Assembly: GCA_964654125.1 (NCBI GenBank)
Contig: CAZZGG010000141.1
Coordinates: 1-5,649, forward strand
Length of the DNA: 5,649 nt
DNA from: JAAYBY01 sp964654125
GTDB lineage: Bacteria > Bacillota > Clostridia > Saccharofermentanales > UBA5734
Direction: 5' to 3'
Notes under the pieces: generated by a model
What the model was told of the DNA's origin: nothing
The model's input: only the letters and a program-made list of their open reading frames with translations
The model's database searches: none
In this document: piece by piece, positions 1-5,649 of the stretch
Position numbering within the stretch: position 1 is the first letter of the stretch
Layout: every line of letters starts with the position of its first letter
Position numbers and translations under genes: made by a program

Positions 1-98
1 GTAAATGGCTCAGACCTGATTGTTCGCCCAAACCCTTGAAAATACCCTCATTTGTTCTTTGTTTCATACCTAACTCCAAATCAATGTTTGACAGATGC

Positions 99-1256
99 TT
101 ATCCAATCATCCTGGGTTCTAAGTTATTTGTCATCATGCCCCAGATAAAGCAGGCCAGCTCTCGAGCTGCTGCTGCAACCACAACATTATATTGTTTGCC
201 TCTTCTTATCATTTTGTAAGCTTTTCGCCTTATTCGCTCGTTACCCCTGTCTGCATGTGCTATTACTTTAGAAGAACAGTCTTTCTACCGCCTTTTTAAC
301 TCTTTAGATTTATAGCCGATATTGCCACGGCATAAACTGTGGGCTGCTTCTATCAGCAGGCGTCTGACCTGGCTATTACCTGCCTTGGTAATACCAGTTC
401 TGTTTACACTTTCATTGCTTGTATGTTCGCCTGGTACCAAGCCCAGGTAGCAAGCAAAGTTATCAGCTGTCTCGAATCTTTCAAAATCACCTATCTCGAC
501 CAGAACTGATAGGGCTGTATAGGTTCTTATTCCTATAAAGCATTGCAGCCTTTGCACTCTTTCTTTGTAGCGGTCAGCTTCAGAAAACTCTTCAATTCGC
601 TGCTCCAGTTGTTCTATGCGGCAACTCATCAGATCATACGTAATAAGGTATTGGTCCATAGTCTCGCTATCATAAGTATCTAGCTCCAGCTGGCGCAACC
701 AAGTCAAGTGAATGCCTGTCCATTTGCTTTTTTGATACACATGTCCCAAGCGTAAACAAAAAGCATTGATTTGTTGTTTTAGCTTCTTCAGAGCGCCCTG
801 ATGATCATTGCGCATCCGGATATAGTCCCGGACCTGTTCATCGGTGGCATCCGGTATATAGACCGGACTGAAATTACCGTAGGCCAGGCTTTTGGCAATG
901 TGCTCGGCATCCCGCTTGTCAGTCTTGATCGATTTACCCCGAGAGACTGGCATGGACGATGGCGCCATGATATAACATTCGATGCCAAGCCGGGTCAAGT
1001 CATGATAGAGCGTATAACCCATGCAGCCAGCCTCATAACCGCATTTAAATACATGATCTTTACCTGTTTCATGTTTAAGTTTTTCCTGGAGCCGGTCTAG
1101 ATATTTCTTTACTTCCCTGGCCTCTGGATTTATTCTCACATGAGCAAAAAATACATCATCTAGGCCAAACTGTGCTTTCATAGAACAAAGTGTGAAACTT
1201 GACTTATGGACATCCATACCAACATAAATTATACTTTTTATGAGTGACTCTCCCAT
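99..1256 (-). pseudogene. IS110-family DEDD transposase interrupted by an amber codon
   Basis: This is an IS110-type recombinase, a RuvC-like DEDD nuclease domain followed by a C-terminal transposase domain with a catalytic serine, which in this family works with a bridge RNA. The N-terminal domain shows YVGMDVHK (Asp15), the GYEAG motif (Glu75) and KTDKRDAEH (Asp113, Asp116). A probable coiled-coil linker covers about residues 150 to 235. The C-terminal domain begins near 236 and contains YLGLVPGEHTSN with the likely catalytic Ser280, then GITKAGNSQVRRLL. A TAG at 285-287 ends the frame after residue 323. The same frame stays open for 61 further codons to a TAA at 99-101 and encodes the expected ending, including NERIRRKAYKMIRRGK and ARELACFIWGMMTNN. 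Without the amber codon the protein would have 385 residues, a normal family length; relatives usually have Gln there, so CAG to TAG is the likely change. The start ATG at 1254-1256 has only a distant GGGGA ahead of it. The family assignment is firm; loss of function is inferred. Confidence 0.9.
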
Positions 1257-1262
1257 TGTATT

Positions 1263-1330
1263 CGGTAATCCCCGCTGTTTCCTATACAGCTAAGGTTACG
1301 GGTAAATCCGCGATCGTGCAATCGCGGGGG
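1263..1330 (-). ncRNA. Candidate bridge-RNA segment of the IS110 element
   Basis: Two inverted repeats lie in the non-coding DNA just upstream of the transposase. The first has an outer stem 1265-1268 with 1296-1299, a 5x5 internal loop (1269-1273 opposite 1291-1295), an inner stem 1274-1278 with 1286-1290, and a 7-base apical loop. The second is a perfect 7-bp stem CCGCGAT/ATCGCGG (1308-1314 with 1321-1327) closed by a 6-base loop. A stem with an internal loop next to a plain stem-loop, placed in the 5' non-coding end, resembles the bridge RNAs described for IS110-group elements such as IS621. Those RNAs are longer than this segment, so it would be only the best-folded part. Transcription and guide function are inference. 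Confidence 0.35.
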
Positions 1331-1361
1331 TCACTTCATATTGTCTAAAGCAAGGGGCTTT

Positions 1362-1390
1362 TCGACAGAGATTGGTAAGATCATTATAGA
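1362..1390 (+). promoter_or_regulatory. Probable sigma-A-type promoter of the three-gene operon
   Basis: TCGACA at 1362-1367 matches the -35 consensus at five of six positions. TATAGA at 1385-1390 matches the -10 consensus at four of six. The spacer is exactly 17 bases. Transcription would begin near 1397 and give a leader of about 30 bases before the ATG at 1429, which carries a good ribosome site. It is the best + strand pair I found between the IS and the operon. It lies at the edge of the IS, or inside it, depending on where the element ends. Confidence 0.5.
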
Positions 1391-1412
1391 TGATTGGGCT
1401 GGTTTTTTTAGC

Positions 1413-1422
1413 AAAGGAAGGA
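1413..1422 (+). promoter_or_regulatory. Ribosome binding site that fixes the first operon start at 1429
   Basis: AAAGGAAGGA lies 6 bases before the ATG at 1429. The in-frame ATG at 1390 has no comparable site and overlaps the proposed -10 box, so the 13-residue longer protein is unlikely. Confidence 0.75.
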
Positions 1423-1428
1423 TTGTTT

Positions 1429-2646
1429 ATGAAAAAGGTAAAATTCCCTTCTGGAAATGAAGCAGCAGACCTGGTTAGCGGCAGCAGGATCTGGCAGCAT
1501 CATAGCAAGCTTTGCCGCGAGATCGGCCACCGGGTGCTGGGAACAGAAAACGATCGGCTGGCCGGTCAGTATATCAGTGAGCATTTTGCCAGCTGTGGCC
1601 TTAAGGTCAGCCAGCAGGAGTTTTCCTGCCCCAGCTGGGATCATCTGGAGTCAGAGATCAGGACAGGCAGCGGTTATGTGATCAGGCCACCGGAGGGCGG
1701 TGCCTGTATGTTCAGCCTGCCTTGTGAGCTGACGGGCGAGCTGGTCCATATCCAGACTGCCGAGCAGCTGGCCCAGGCTGAGCTAGGCGGCAAGATCTGC
1801 CTGATCAGCGGACCTTTGCGCCATGCTCCGATCAGGCAGGACAGGAGTCCGCTGCTTTTGCTACTGGAAGAAAAAGCACCTTTGGCGATCATCATCATTG
1901 ACTTTTTAGAAGATGGCTACCTGACCAAAATCATCCGGGACCCTTTTTTCAAGATACCGGTCTGCGCGGTGTCAAGCCGCAGTGGAGCCAGGTTGCTGAG
2001 TGACCCCGGGCCGGTCTCAATCAGCTTAAAGACCCGCAGATACCAGAGCAAGAGCCAGAATATCTGGGCCAGCTCTGCTGACACGGCTGTAAAAAAGATC
2101 CGTGTGATCGCCCACTATGACACCTCTGACACGCCGGGGGCGACAGACAATGGCTCGGGTACCTCAATTTTACTGGAGTTGGCTGAAGTGCTGAGCCGCC
2201 TAAAAAATGATCTACCTGTGGAGTTTATTGCTTTTGGAGCTGAGGAGTATGCCATGCTTGGCTCCGCTCTTTACCAAAAGGAATTCAGCCATGCGATAGA
2301 TCAGACAGATTTTGTGATCAATATAGATTCAGTGGCAGGCTGTTTTTGCCAGCCGCGCATCTATGTCAAGGGTGCAGATGAGCCTTTGCTGGCATCTCTA
2401 GAGCGTCAGGCCAGCCTGGTGGGAGGGTACCACCAGATCATCCGGGATGAGATGGCCATGATCAGTGACCACAAGGTTTTTTGTGACAGAGGCATCCCGG
2501 CTGTTTTTTTTAACCACCATGGAGAGAGCCAGCCCAGTGATACAAGCCTGGATATTCCCAGGCATGTCAGTTTAGAGCGTTTGGAAAATGTGGCCAGGCT
2601 AGCGCTTGGCCTGATCCTGGATAGGGGAGGAAGAGTAGATGTGTAA
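1429..2646 (+). CDS. M28-family zinc peptidase or amidohydrolase with PA-like insert
   Basis: The 405-residue protein belongs to the M28 group of di-zinc aminopeptidases and related amidohydrolases. Residues about 1-95 form an N-terminal segment with HRVLGTENDRLAGQYI, the usual M28 opening. A PA-like insert covers roughly 100-205. The catalytic domain follows, with AHYDT (His229, Asp231), GATDNGSGTS (bridging Asp240), GAEEYAMLGS (general base Glu272, ligand Glu273), NIDS (Asp300) and SDHKVF followed by GIP. The last zinc ligand is normally the His of an HTPxDT-like motif. Here the matching stretch reads SQPSDT, with Ser367 where His is expected and two His at 363-364 just before it. There is no signal peptide or membrane segment, so it is probably cytoplasmic. 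It is the first gene of the operon, and its last 8 bases overlap the next gene, which suggests translational coupling. The family is firm; the substrate is unknown, and a specific amide or dipeptide is as likely as general peptides. Confidence 0.85.
   Translation: MKKVKFPSGNEAADLVSGSRIWQHHSKLCREIGHRVLGTENDRLAGQYISEHFASCGLKVSQQEFSCPSWDHLESEIRTGSGYVIRPPEGGACMFSLPCELTGELVHIQTAEQLAQAELGGKICLISGPLRHAPIRQDRSPLLLLLEEKAPLAIIIIDFLEDGYLTKIIRDPFFKIPVCAVSSRSGARLLSDPGPVSISLKTRRYQSKSQNIWASSADTAVKKIRVIAHYDTSDTPGATDNGSGTSILLELAEVLSRLKNDLPVEFIAFGAEEYAMLGSALYQKEFSHAIDQTDFVINIDSVAGCFCQPRIYVKGADEPLLASLERQASLVGGYHQIIRDEMAMISDHKVFCDRGIPAVFFNHHGESQPSDTSLDIPRHVSLERLENVARLALGLILDRGGRVDV
2624..2630 (+). promoter_or_regulatory. 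Ribosome binding site of the second operon gene
   Basis: GGGGAGG sits inside the end of the peptidase gene, 8 bases before the ATG at 2639. It is a near-ideal Shine-Dalgarno sequence and supports a start at MCNIAGF, which places Cys at residue 2 as Ntn amidotransferases require. Confidence 0.75.
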
Positions 2647-3685
2647 TATTGCAGGTTTTATCGGCGGGCAAAGAGCAGCACCGGTTCTATTGGAGATGCT
2701 CAAAAAGCAGGAAGGTTTTGCCGGTGGTTACTACACTGGTCTGGCCACCATCAGTGAGGGCAGGCTCTATCATGCCAAGGTGATCGGTGATACTGATCAG
2801 CTGATTGCTGACACAGATGCCCAGGATCTGCCGGGGAATATTGGTATCATTCACAGCCGCAGCAAGAGTGGCGGAGATGTGGAATGGGGCCATCCCTTTG
2901 TTGACTGCACCGGCCGGCTGGCTTATGTCGCCAACGGCAGCCGGGGCTTTTTTACAGGCTTTACCGATGAAGACAAGCTGGCAGAGGAGCTGCGCCAAAA
3001 AGGTCATAGCTACCGCTCCCAGGAAAAAGAGCGGATGGGCAAATATCCGGTCCTGGCAGATGGCAGCTGCGTTCACAGCAGCGAGGTGATGTGCCACCTG
3101 ATCGAAGAATATATGCAGGCAGGTTATGGCGGGGCAGAGGCTATCAAGGAGAGTTATTTGAGATTTCCCGGTGAGATTGTCGGCCTGATGTTGCATGCCA
3201 CCCGGCCAAACAGCATCTTTGCCGCCCGCATCAACCAGCCCATGATGATTGGCCAAAGTCAAAAGGCACTTTATTTGGCCACCTCAGCCCTGGTTATGCC
3301 GCAAGAAGTCCATACGATTACAGCTATGCCGGTTAATTCTGCTGCTGACTTTAGACTGAATTCATTTGATATTTTACCCTTTAAGACACCGCCGGCAGAT
3401 GTCTGCACCAACCTGCCCTGGCAGGAAGGCTATGCTAAAATCAGCCAGGCGATCTTTGCCAGTGGCCAGGAGTCTTGCAGCATGACCTGCCTCAAGGAAG
3501 CTACAGCAGAGATCTGGCCCGGGCAGATGGTGCCGCAAAAAGACTTTTTGGTCTACGAGATCTTGCGCTATCTTGCTGCCCAGGGCAGGATTGATTTTAC
3601 AGAAATTGAGCAGGAAGGTGTTCTGCCTGGGCTGAAAAGATTCATGAAGGCAGCCTTACCCGCCCAGCAAGCGGAGAAAAATTAA
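2639..3685 (+). CDS. Stand-alone class II glutamine amidotransferase-like Ntn hydrolase
   Basis: The 348-residue protein starts MCNIAGFIG, so removal of Met would expose Cys2 as the N-terminal nucleophile of a class II (GlmS/PurF-type) glutaminase domain. Further family marks follow in order: IIHSRSKSGG with Arg74, HPF, VANGS with the oxyanion pair Asn99-Gly100, HSSEV at 146-150, LPGEIVGLML-like text near 177 (read as FPGEIVGLML), ARINQPMMIG near 196 and LYLATSAL near 211. The domain ends near 250. There are no SIS sugar-isomerase, phosphoribosyltransferase or synthetase domains, so it is not GlmS, PurF or AsnB. The last 100 or so residues form a segment I do not recognise. Two usual residues differ: the Trp after the conserved Arg is Ser75, and the Asp of the SDTEV-like motif, which holds the glutamine amino group, is Ser147. 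It may therefore hydrolyse a gamma-glutamyl or other amide rather than free glutamine. It is embedded between two other amide hydrolases. Confidence 0.8.
   Translation: MCNIAGFIGGQRAAPVLLEMLKKQEGFAGGYYTGLATISEGRLYHAKVIGDTDQLIADTDAQDLPGNIGIIHSRSKSGGDVEWGHPFVDCTGRLAYVANGSRGFFTGFTDEDKLAEELRQKGHSYRSQEKERMGKYPVLADGSCVHSSEVMCHLIEEYMQAGYGGAEAIKESYLRFPGEIVGLMLHATRPNSIFAARINQPMMIGQSQKALYLATSALVMPQEVHTITAMPVNSAADFRLNSFDILPFKTPPADVCTNLPWQEGYAKISQAIFASGQESCSMTCLKEATAEIWPGQMVPQKDFLVYEILRYLAAQGRIDFTEIEQEGVLPGLKRFMKAALPAQQAEKN
3671..3676 (+). promoter_or_regulatory. Ribosome binding site of the third operon gene
   Basis: GCGGAG lies 10 bases ahead of the ATG at 3687, within the last codons of the preceding gene. 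Only one base separates that gene's TAA from this ATG. Confidence 0.6.
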
Positions 3686-3686
3686 C

Positions 3687-4994
3687 ATGTACAAGTGTGG
3701 CTTTTTTGAGACTGATATCACGCCGCCTTTGGGCAGTATAATACCGGGTGGCTTTGCCGCCCGCTATCTGACGGGCGTCCAGGAAAGACTTTATGCCAGA
3801 GCCTTTTGTATAGAAGATGAGGGCAGTCAGATTGCTCTGGTTGTAGTGGATGCCTGCGGCATAACGCTGGATATCACTGAGCGGATCAGGCAAAGGGTCA
3901 GTGCGGCAACAAGTATCAGGCCGGACCAGCTTATGGTCATGGCCACCCACACCCATTCCGGCGGACCGACCTTAAACTGGGGCGAGGAAGTGCGCCGTGA
4001 TGAGCTTTATCTGGACCAGTTGGTGCTGGCTGCTGCAGATGCTGTAATCCTGGCCTGGCGCAGCAGGGCTGCGGCCAGTTTGACAGTGGGCAACAGTGAA
4101 TTGCCTGATTATTCCTTTATCAGGATTTACCAGATGAAGGATGGCAGCCTCAAGACAAATCCTGGTATGGCCAACCCGGAGGTGATCAAGCCCTATACAG
4201 AGATTGATCCAGAGGTCCTGGTCCTACTGGCCAGGCAGGCTGGCCAGCCAGTCGGAGCAGTAGTTAATTTTGCCTGCCACCCGGCGATTGTTAATGGTAG
4301 CTTGGCCTCAGGTGATTATATTGCAGCCCTATCTCAGGCCATGAAAAAGGTTTATGGCGCAGATTTTGTGACTGTTTTTATAAACGGTGCCTGCGGTAAT
4401 ATCAATCATGTCAATGTTTTTGATCCCGCATCAACTGCATCGGGGCGTCAGCTGCTGCTGGGCCAGGCCCTGGCCGGAGCCTGCCAGGCGGCCCTAACGG
4501 AGGCCCGGCCCCTGTCAGGACCGATTTTGGTGGCCTCAAACAGCTTTGCGGCCACCTTACGCAAACCAGATCCAGCCAGAGTGAAGGAGGCTGCTAGCCA
4601 GATCTATGAGTCCAGTTGGGCCAGCGGGCAAAGTGAACCGGATACAGCTGGCTACCAGCAAACATTTTTTGCAGTTGAAGCCTTAAAAAGTGCCCTAGAA
4701 AAAAGAGTAAAACGCCCTGTGCACCTGCAATTTTTCCGGATTGCTGATCTTATCATAGCTGGTATACCAGCCCAGATCTTTGTTGAGTATGGTTTGCGTA
4801 TTAAAGCAGCAGCCCAGCCAGATCTGGCCATGGTCAGTGCCTTTGCCAATGATTACTGCGGCTACATTCCAGTGCCCGAATGCTTTGTGCCAGGTGTTTA
4901 TGAAGCCAGGCTAGCTGCGACGAGTGCCCTAGTGCCAGATACTGGTGAACAGCTCTTGGCCAGTGTGACAAGATTGCTGCAGGATCTGACCTAG
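3687..4994 (+). CDS. Neutral/alkaline ceramidase-superfamily hydrolase
   Basis: The 435-residue protein matches the catalytic N-terminal domain of neutral (non-lysosomal) ceramidases, zinc amidases that cut an N-acyl amide. It opens with GFFETDITPPLG and VQERLYARAFCIED, both typical of the family. THTHSGG at 87-93 provides the first zinc His, and ACHPAIVNG (His198) the second. GACGNIN at 234-240 corresponds to the family's GxxGDxxP-like strand. IPAQIFVEYGLRIK near 360 and ANDYCGYIPVPE near 387 complete the domain. Position 363 is Gln where relatives have Glu in an LPGE motif, thought to be the third zinc ligand. True ceramidases are secreted and carry a C-terminal immunoglobulin-like domain; this one has neither a signal peptide nor that domain, so ceramide is an unlikely substrate. 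Bacterial proteins of this short type are mostly of unknown function. It is the last operon gene and ends with TAG. Confidence 0.8.
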   Translation: MYKCGFFETDITPPLGSIIPGGFAARYLTGVQERLYARAFCIEDEGSQIALVVVDACGITLDITERIRQRVSAATSIRPDQLMVMATHTHSGGPTLNWGEEVRRDELYLDQLVLAAADAVILAWRSRAAASLTVGNSELPDYSFIRIYQMKDGSLKTNPGMANPEVIKPYTEIDPEVLVLLARQAGQPVGAVVNFACHPAIVNGSLASGDYIAALSQAMKKVYGADFVTVFINGACGNINHVNVFDPASTASGRQLLLGQALAGACQAALTEARPLSGPILVASNSFAATLRKPDPARVKEAASQIYESSWASGQSEPDTAGYQQTFFAVEALKSALEKRVKRPVHLQFFRIADLIIAGIPAQIFVEYGLRIKAAAQPDLAMVSAFANDYCGYIPVPECFVPGVYEARLAATSALVPDTGEQLLASVTRLLQDLT

Positions 4995-5038
4995 AAACTA
5001 GCTGGAAAGGCACAATTGCTTTGCCTGCTCTTGTCCTG

Positions 5039-5056
5039 GCCCTATAAGGGCTTGTT
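5039..5056 (+). terminator. Possible weak terminator after the operon
   Basis: GCCCT at 5039-5043 pairs with AGGGC at 5047-5051 across a 3-base loop, and a G-T pair extends the stem by one. TTGTT follows. The stem is short and the T-run is poor, so termination would be inefficient. Confidence 0.35.
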
Positions 5057-5105
5057 ACCTGTTGGACTTTCGTCCACATAAAATCCTAGCTCGCGCACTG
5101 TCTGT

Positions 5106-5129
5106 TACTGCTGCTAAAGCAGTATATTT
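5106..5129 (+). terminator. Possible second terminator or hairpin
   Basis: TACTGCT at 5106-5112 pairs perfectly with AGCAGTA at 5118-5124 across a 5-base loop, followed by TATTT. It is the best inverted repeat downstream of the operon, although the T-tract is broken. Confidence 0.4.
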
Positions 5130-5160
5130 CTGGCCTTCTGTTTCCGATCACTCGCAAAGG

Positions 5161-5553
5161 GGTCGATATATTAATTCAGATTGATCAGATCTTGCAGGTA
5201 AAAAGCAAAATCCAATTCTGCCCAGAAAAGCTGGTCAAAGAGGCCGCTCAAAACGAGGGCCACTCAGGGCATTAGCTGATCGCTTTTATGAGCACAAAGA
5301 TGAAGTCCTCTTGTTTGCTAGAAATTTTGCTGTACCCTTCACAAACAATCTGGCTGAGCAGGATGTTCGCATGACAAAAGTCAAAGCAAAGGTATCTGGC
5401 TGCTTTCGTACAAAAGAGGGCGCTGAAAATTATCTGAAGATCAAATCTTATCTTAAAACTTCGGCCAAACATGGCATTTCTGCTTATCGTGCTTTGCGTG
5501 TTGCTTTAAACAGCCAATCTGCAGCTTCTGACCTTATTTTTCAAACCGACTGA
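5161..5553 (+). pseudogene. IS66-family transposase (TnpC) C-terminal remnant
   Basis: Read in the frame that ends at TGA 5551-5553, this stretch gives the end of an IS66 DDE transposase. Visible family text includes GQRGRSKRGPLRALADRF, EHKDEVLLFAR, PFTNNLAEQDVRM with the catalytic Glu, TKVKAKVSGCFRTKEGAENY and SAKHGISAYRALRVALN. An in-frame TGA at 5182-5184 interrupts the frame. Weak similarity to the region before the GRxK segment continues back to about 5161 and then fades. Nothing of the N-terminal zinc-finger region or the two upstream Asp residues is present, and neither tnpA nor tnpB is found. A full TnpC has about 500 residues, so roughly three quarters is missing. It is a dead relic. 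It marks the right side of the operon and has no start site of its own. Confidence 0.88.
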
Positions 5554-5564
5554 ACAGTTACTAA

Positions 5565-5586
5565 AAAAGTTAGAGAAAAAACTTTT
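5565..5586. repeat. A/T-only inverted repeat downstream of the IS66 remnant
   Basis: AAAAGTT at 5565-5571 is complementary to AACTTTT at 5580-5586. It lies just after the remnant's stop codon in an A-rich tail with no gene up to the window end. It could be a weak bidirectional terminator or chance in A+T-rich DNA. Confidence 0.25.
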
Positions 5587-5649
5587 AAAACTAAATCACA
5601 GGCTAACGAATACTCGTCAAAACTATTCACATCAAACAACTACAGAGAT

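Larger units (their letters stand above)
99..1330 (-). mobile_element. IS110-family insertion sequence (outer ends not determined)
   Basis: The interval spans the interrupted transposase frame and the structured non-coding DNA upstream of it. IS110-family elements usually lack long terminal inverted repeats and often make no target duplication, so the ends cannot be read from one copy. The true left end in transposase orientation lies somewhere between about 1330 and the operon start at 1429, and the other end lies at or below 98, possibly outside the window. Bases 1 to 98 hold no gene that I can recognise and probably contain the 3' end of the element or its flank. The element points away from the three-gene operon. 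Confidence 0.75.
4995..5160. other. Gene-free spacer with small hairpins
   Basis: No convincing gene is seen on either strand between the end of the operon and the IS66 remnant. The open frames here are short, lack ribosome sites and match nothing I recognise. The interval does hold several short inverted repeats, of which two are listed separately as possible terminators; a third, TGGAC/GTCCA at 5063-5076, closes on a TTTC loop. Confidence 0.6.

Noticed and set aside
1..16. Window start GTAAATGGCTCAG as an IS66-type terminal repeat
   Set aside because: IS66 ends often begin GTAAGCG, but the match is short and no partner repeat is found near the IS66 relic.
88..116. TTGACA at 88-93 as a -35 box reading into the IS
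   Set aside because: No acceptable -10 lies 16 to 18 bases on, and it would run antisense to the transposase.
285..287. Amber codon as evidence of pyrrolysine use or a recoded genome
   Set aside because: TAG appears to be a normal stop for the ceramidase-like gene, and a CAG-to-TAG mutation in an IS gene is simpler.
801..1100. A + strand open frame of 99 codons across the transposase
   Set aside because: It lies antisense to the conserved IS110 catalytic domain, has no ribosome site, and matches no family I know.
1390..1428. Longer start for the peptidase adding 13 residues
   Set aside because: No ribosome site precedes 1390, that ATG overlaps the likely -10 box, and a strong site precedes the ATG at 1429.
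2687..3262. A - strand open frame of 191 codons opposite the amidotransferase-like gene
   Set aside because: The + strand has clear family motifs and operon spacing; the antisense frame looks like a by-product of codon use.
4834..5079. A - strand open frame across the end of the ceramidase-like gene and the spacer
   Set aside because: It overlaps conserved coding sequence, has no ribosome site, and its residues resemble no known protein.

Overview
The window looks like a piece of accessory chromosome from a bacterium, most likely a Bacillota (Firmicutes). That guess rests on the purine-rich Shine-Dalgarno sites close to each start and on the general style of the proteins; nothing in the window is a real taxonomic marker, so it is held weakly. 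The layout is one tight three-gene operon on the + strand, with an IS110-family insertion sequence on its left and a decayed IS66-family transposase on its right. By eye the operon is clearly richer in G+C than either transposase region.

Left part (1 to about 1360): an IS110-family transposase lies on the - strand, with its DEDD catalytic residues and C-terminal serine region present. An amber codon interrupts it after residue 323, but the same frame continues for 61 more codons with a typical family C-terminus, so the gene is recently broken or read through. The non-coding DNA upstream of its start (1257 to about 1330) folds on paper into two stem-loops, one with an internal loop. This is where many IS110 elements keep their bridge RNA, so it is listed as a tentative candidate.

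Centre (about 1362 to 4994): a plausible sigma-A-type promoter directly abuts the IS and precedes three co-directional genes with almost no spacing. They are an M28-family zinc peptidase with a PA-like insert (405 aa), a stand-alone class II glutamine amidotransferase-like Ntn hydrolase (348 aa), and a neutral-ceramidase-superfamily hydrolase (435 aa). No signal peptides or membrane segments are visible, so all three probably act in the cytoplasm. The three belong to unrelated fold families that all attack amide C-N bonds, which suggests joint processing of one amide-rich substrate. The substrate cannot be read from the sequence. Each of the three shows a substitution at a position that is normally conserved in its active site, by motif alignment from memory.

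Right part (4995 to 5649): about 165 bases without a gene but with small hairpins that may end the operon, then the C-terminal remnant of an IS66 transposase with an in-frame TGA, then about 95 A+T-rich bases with no recognisable gene.
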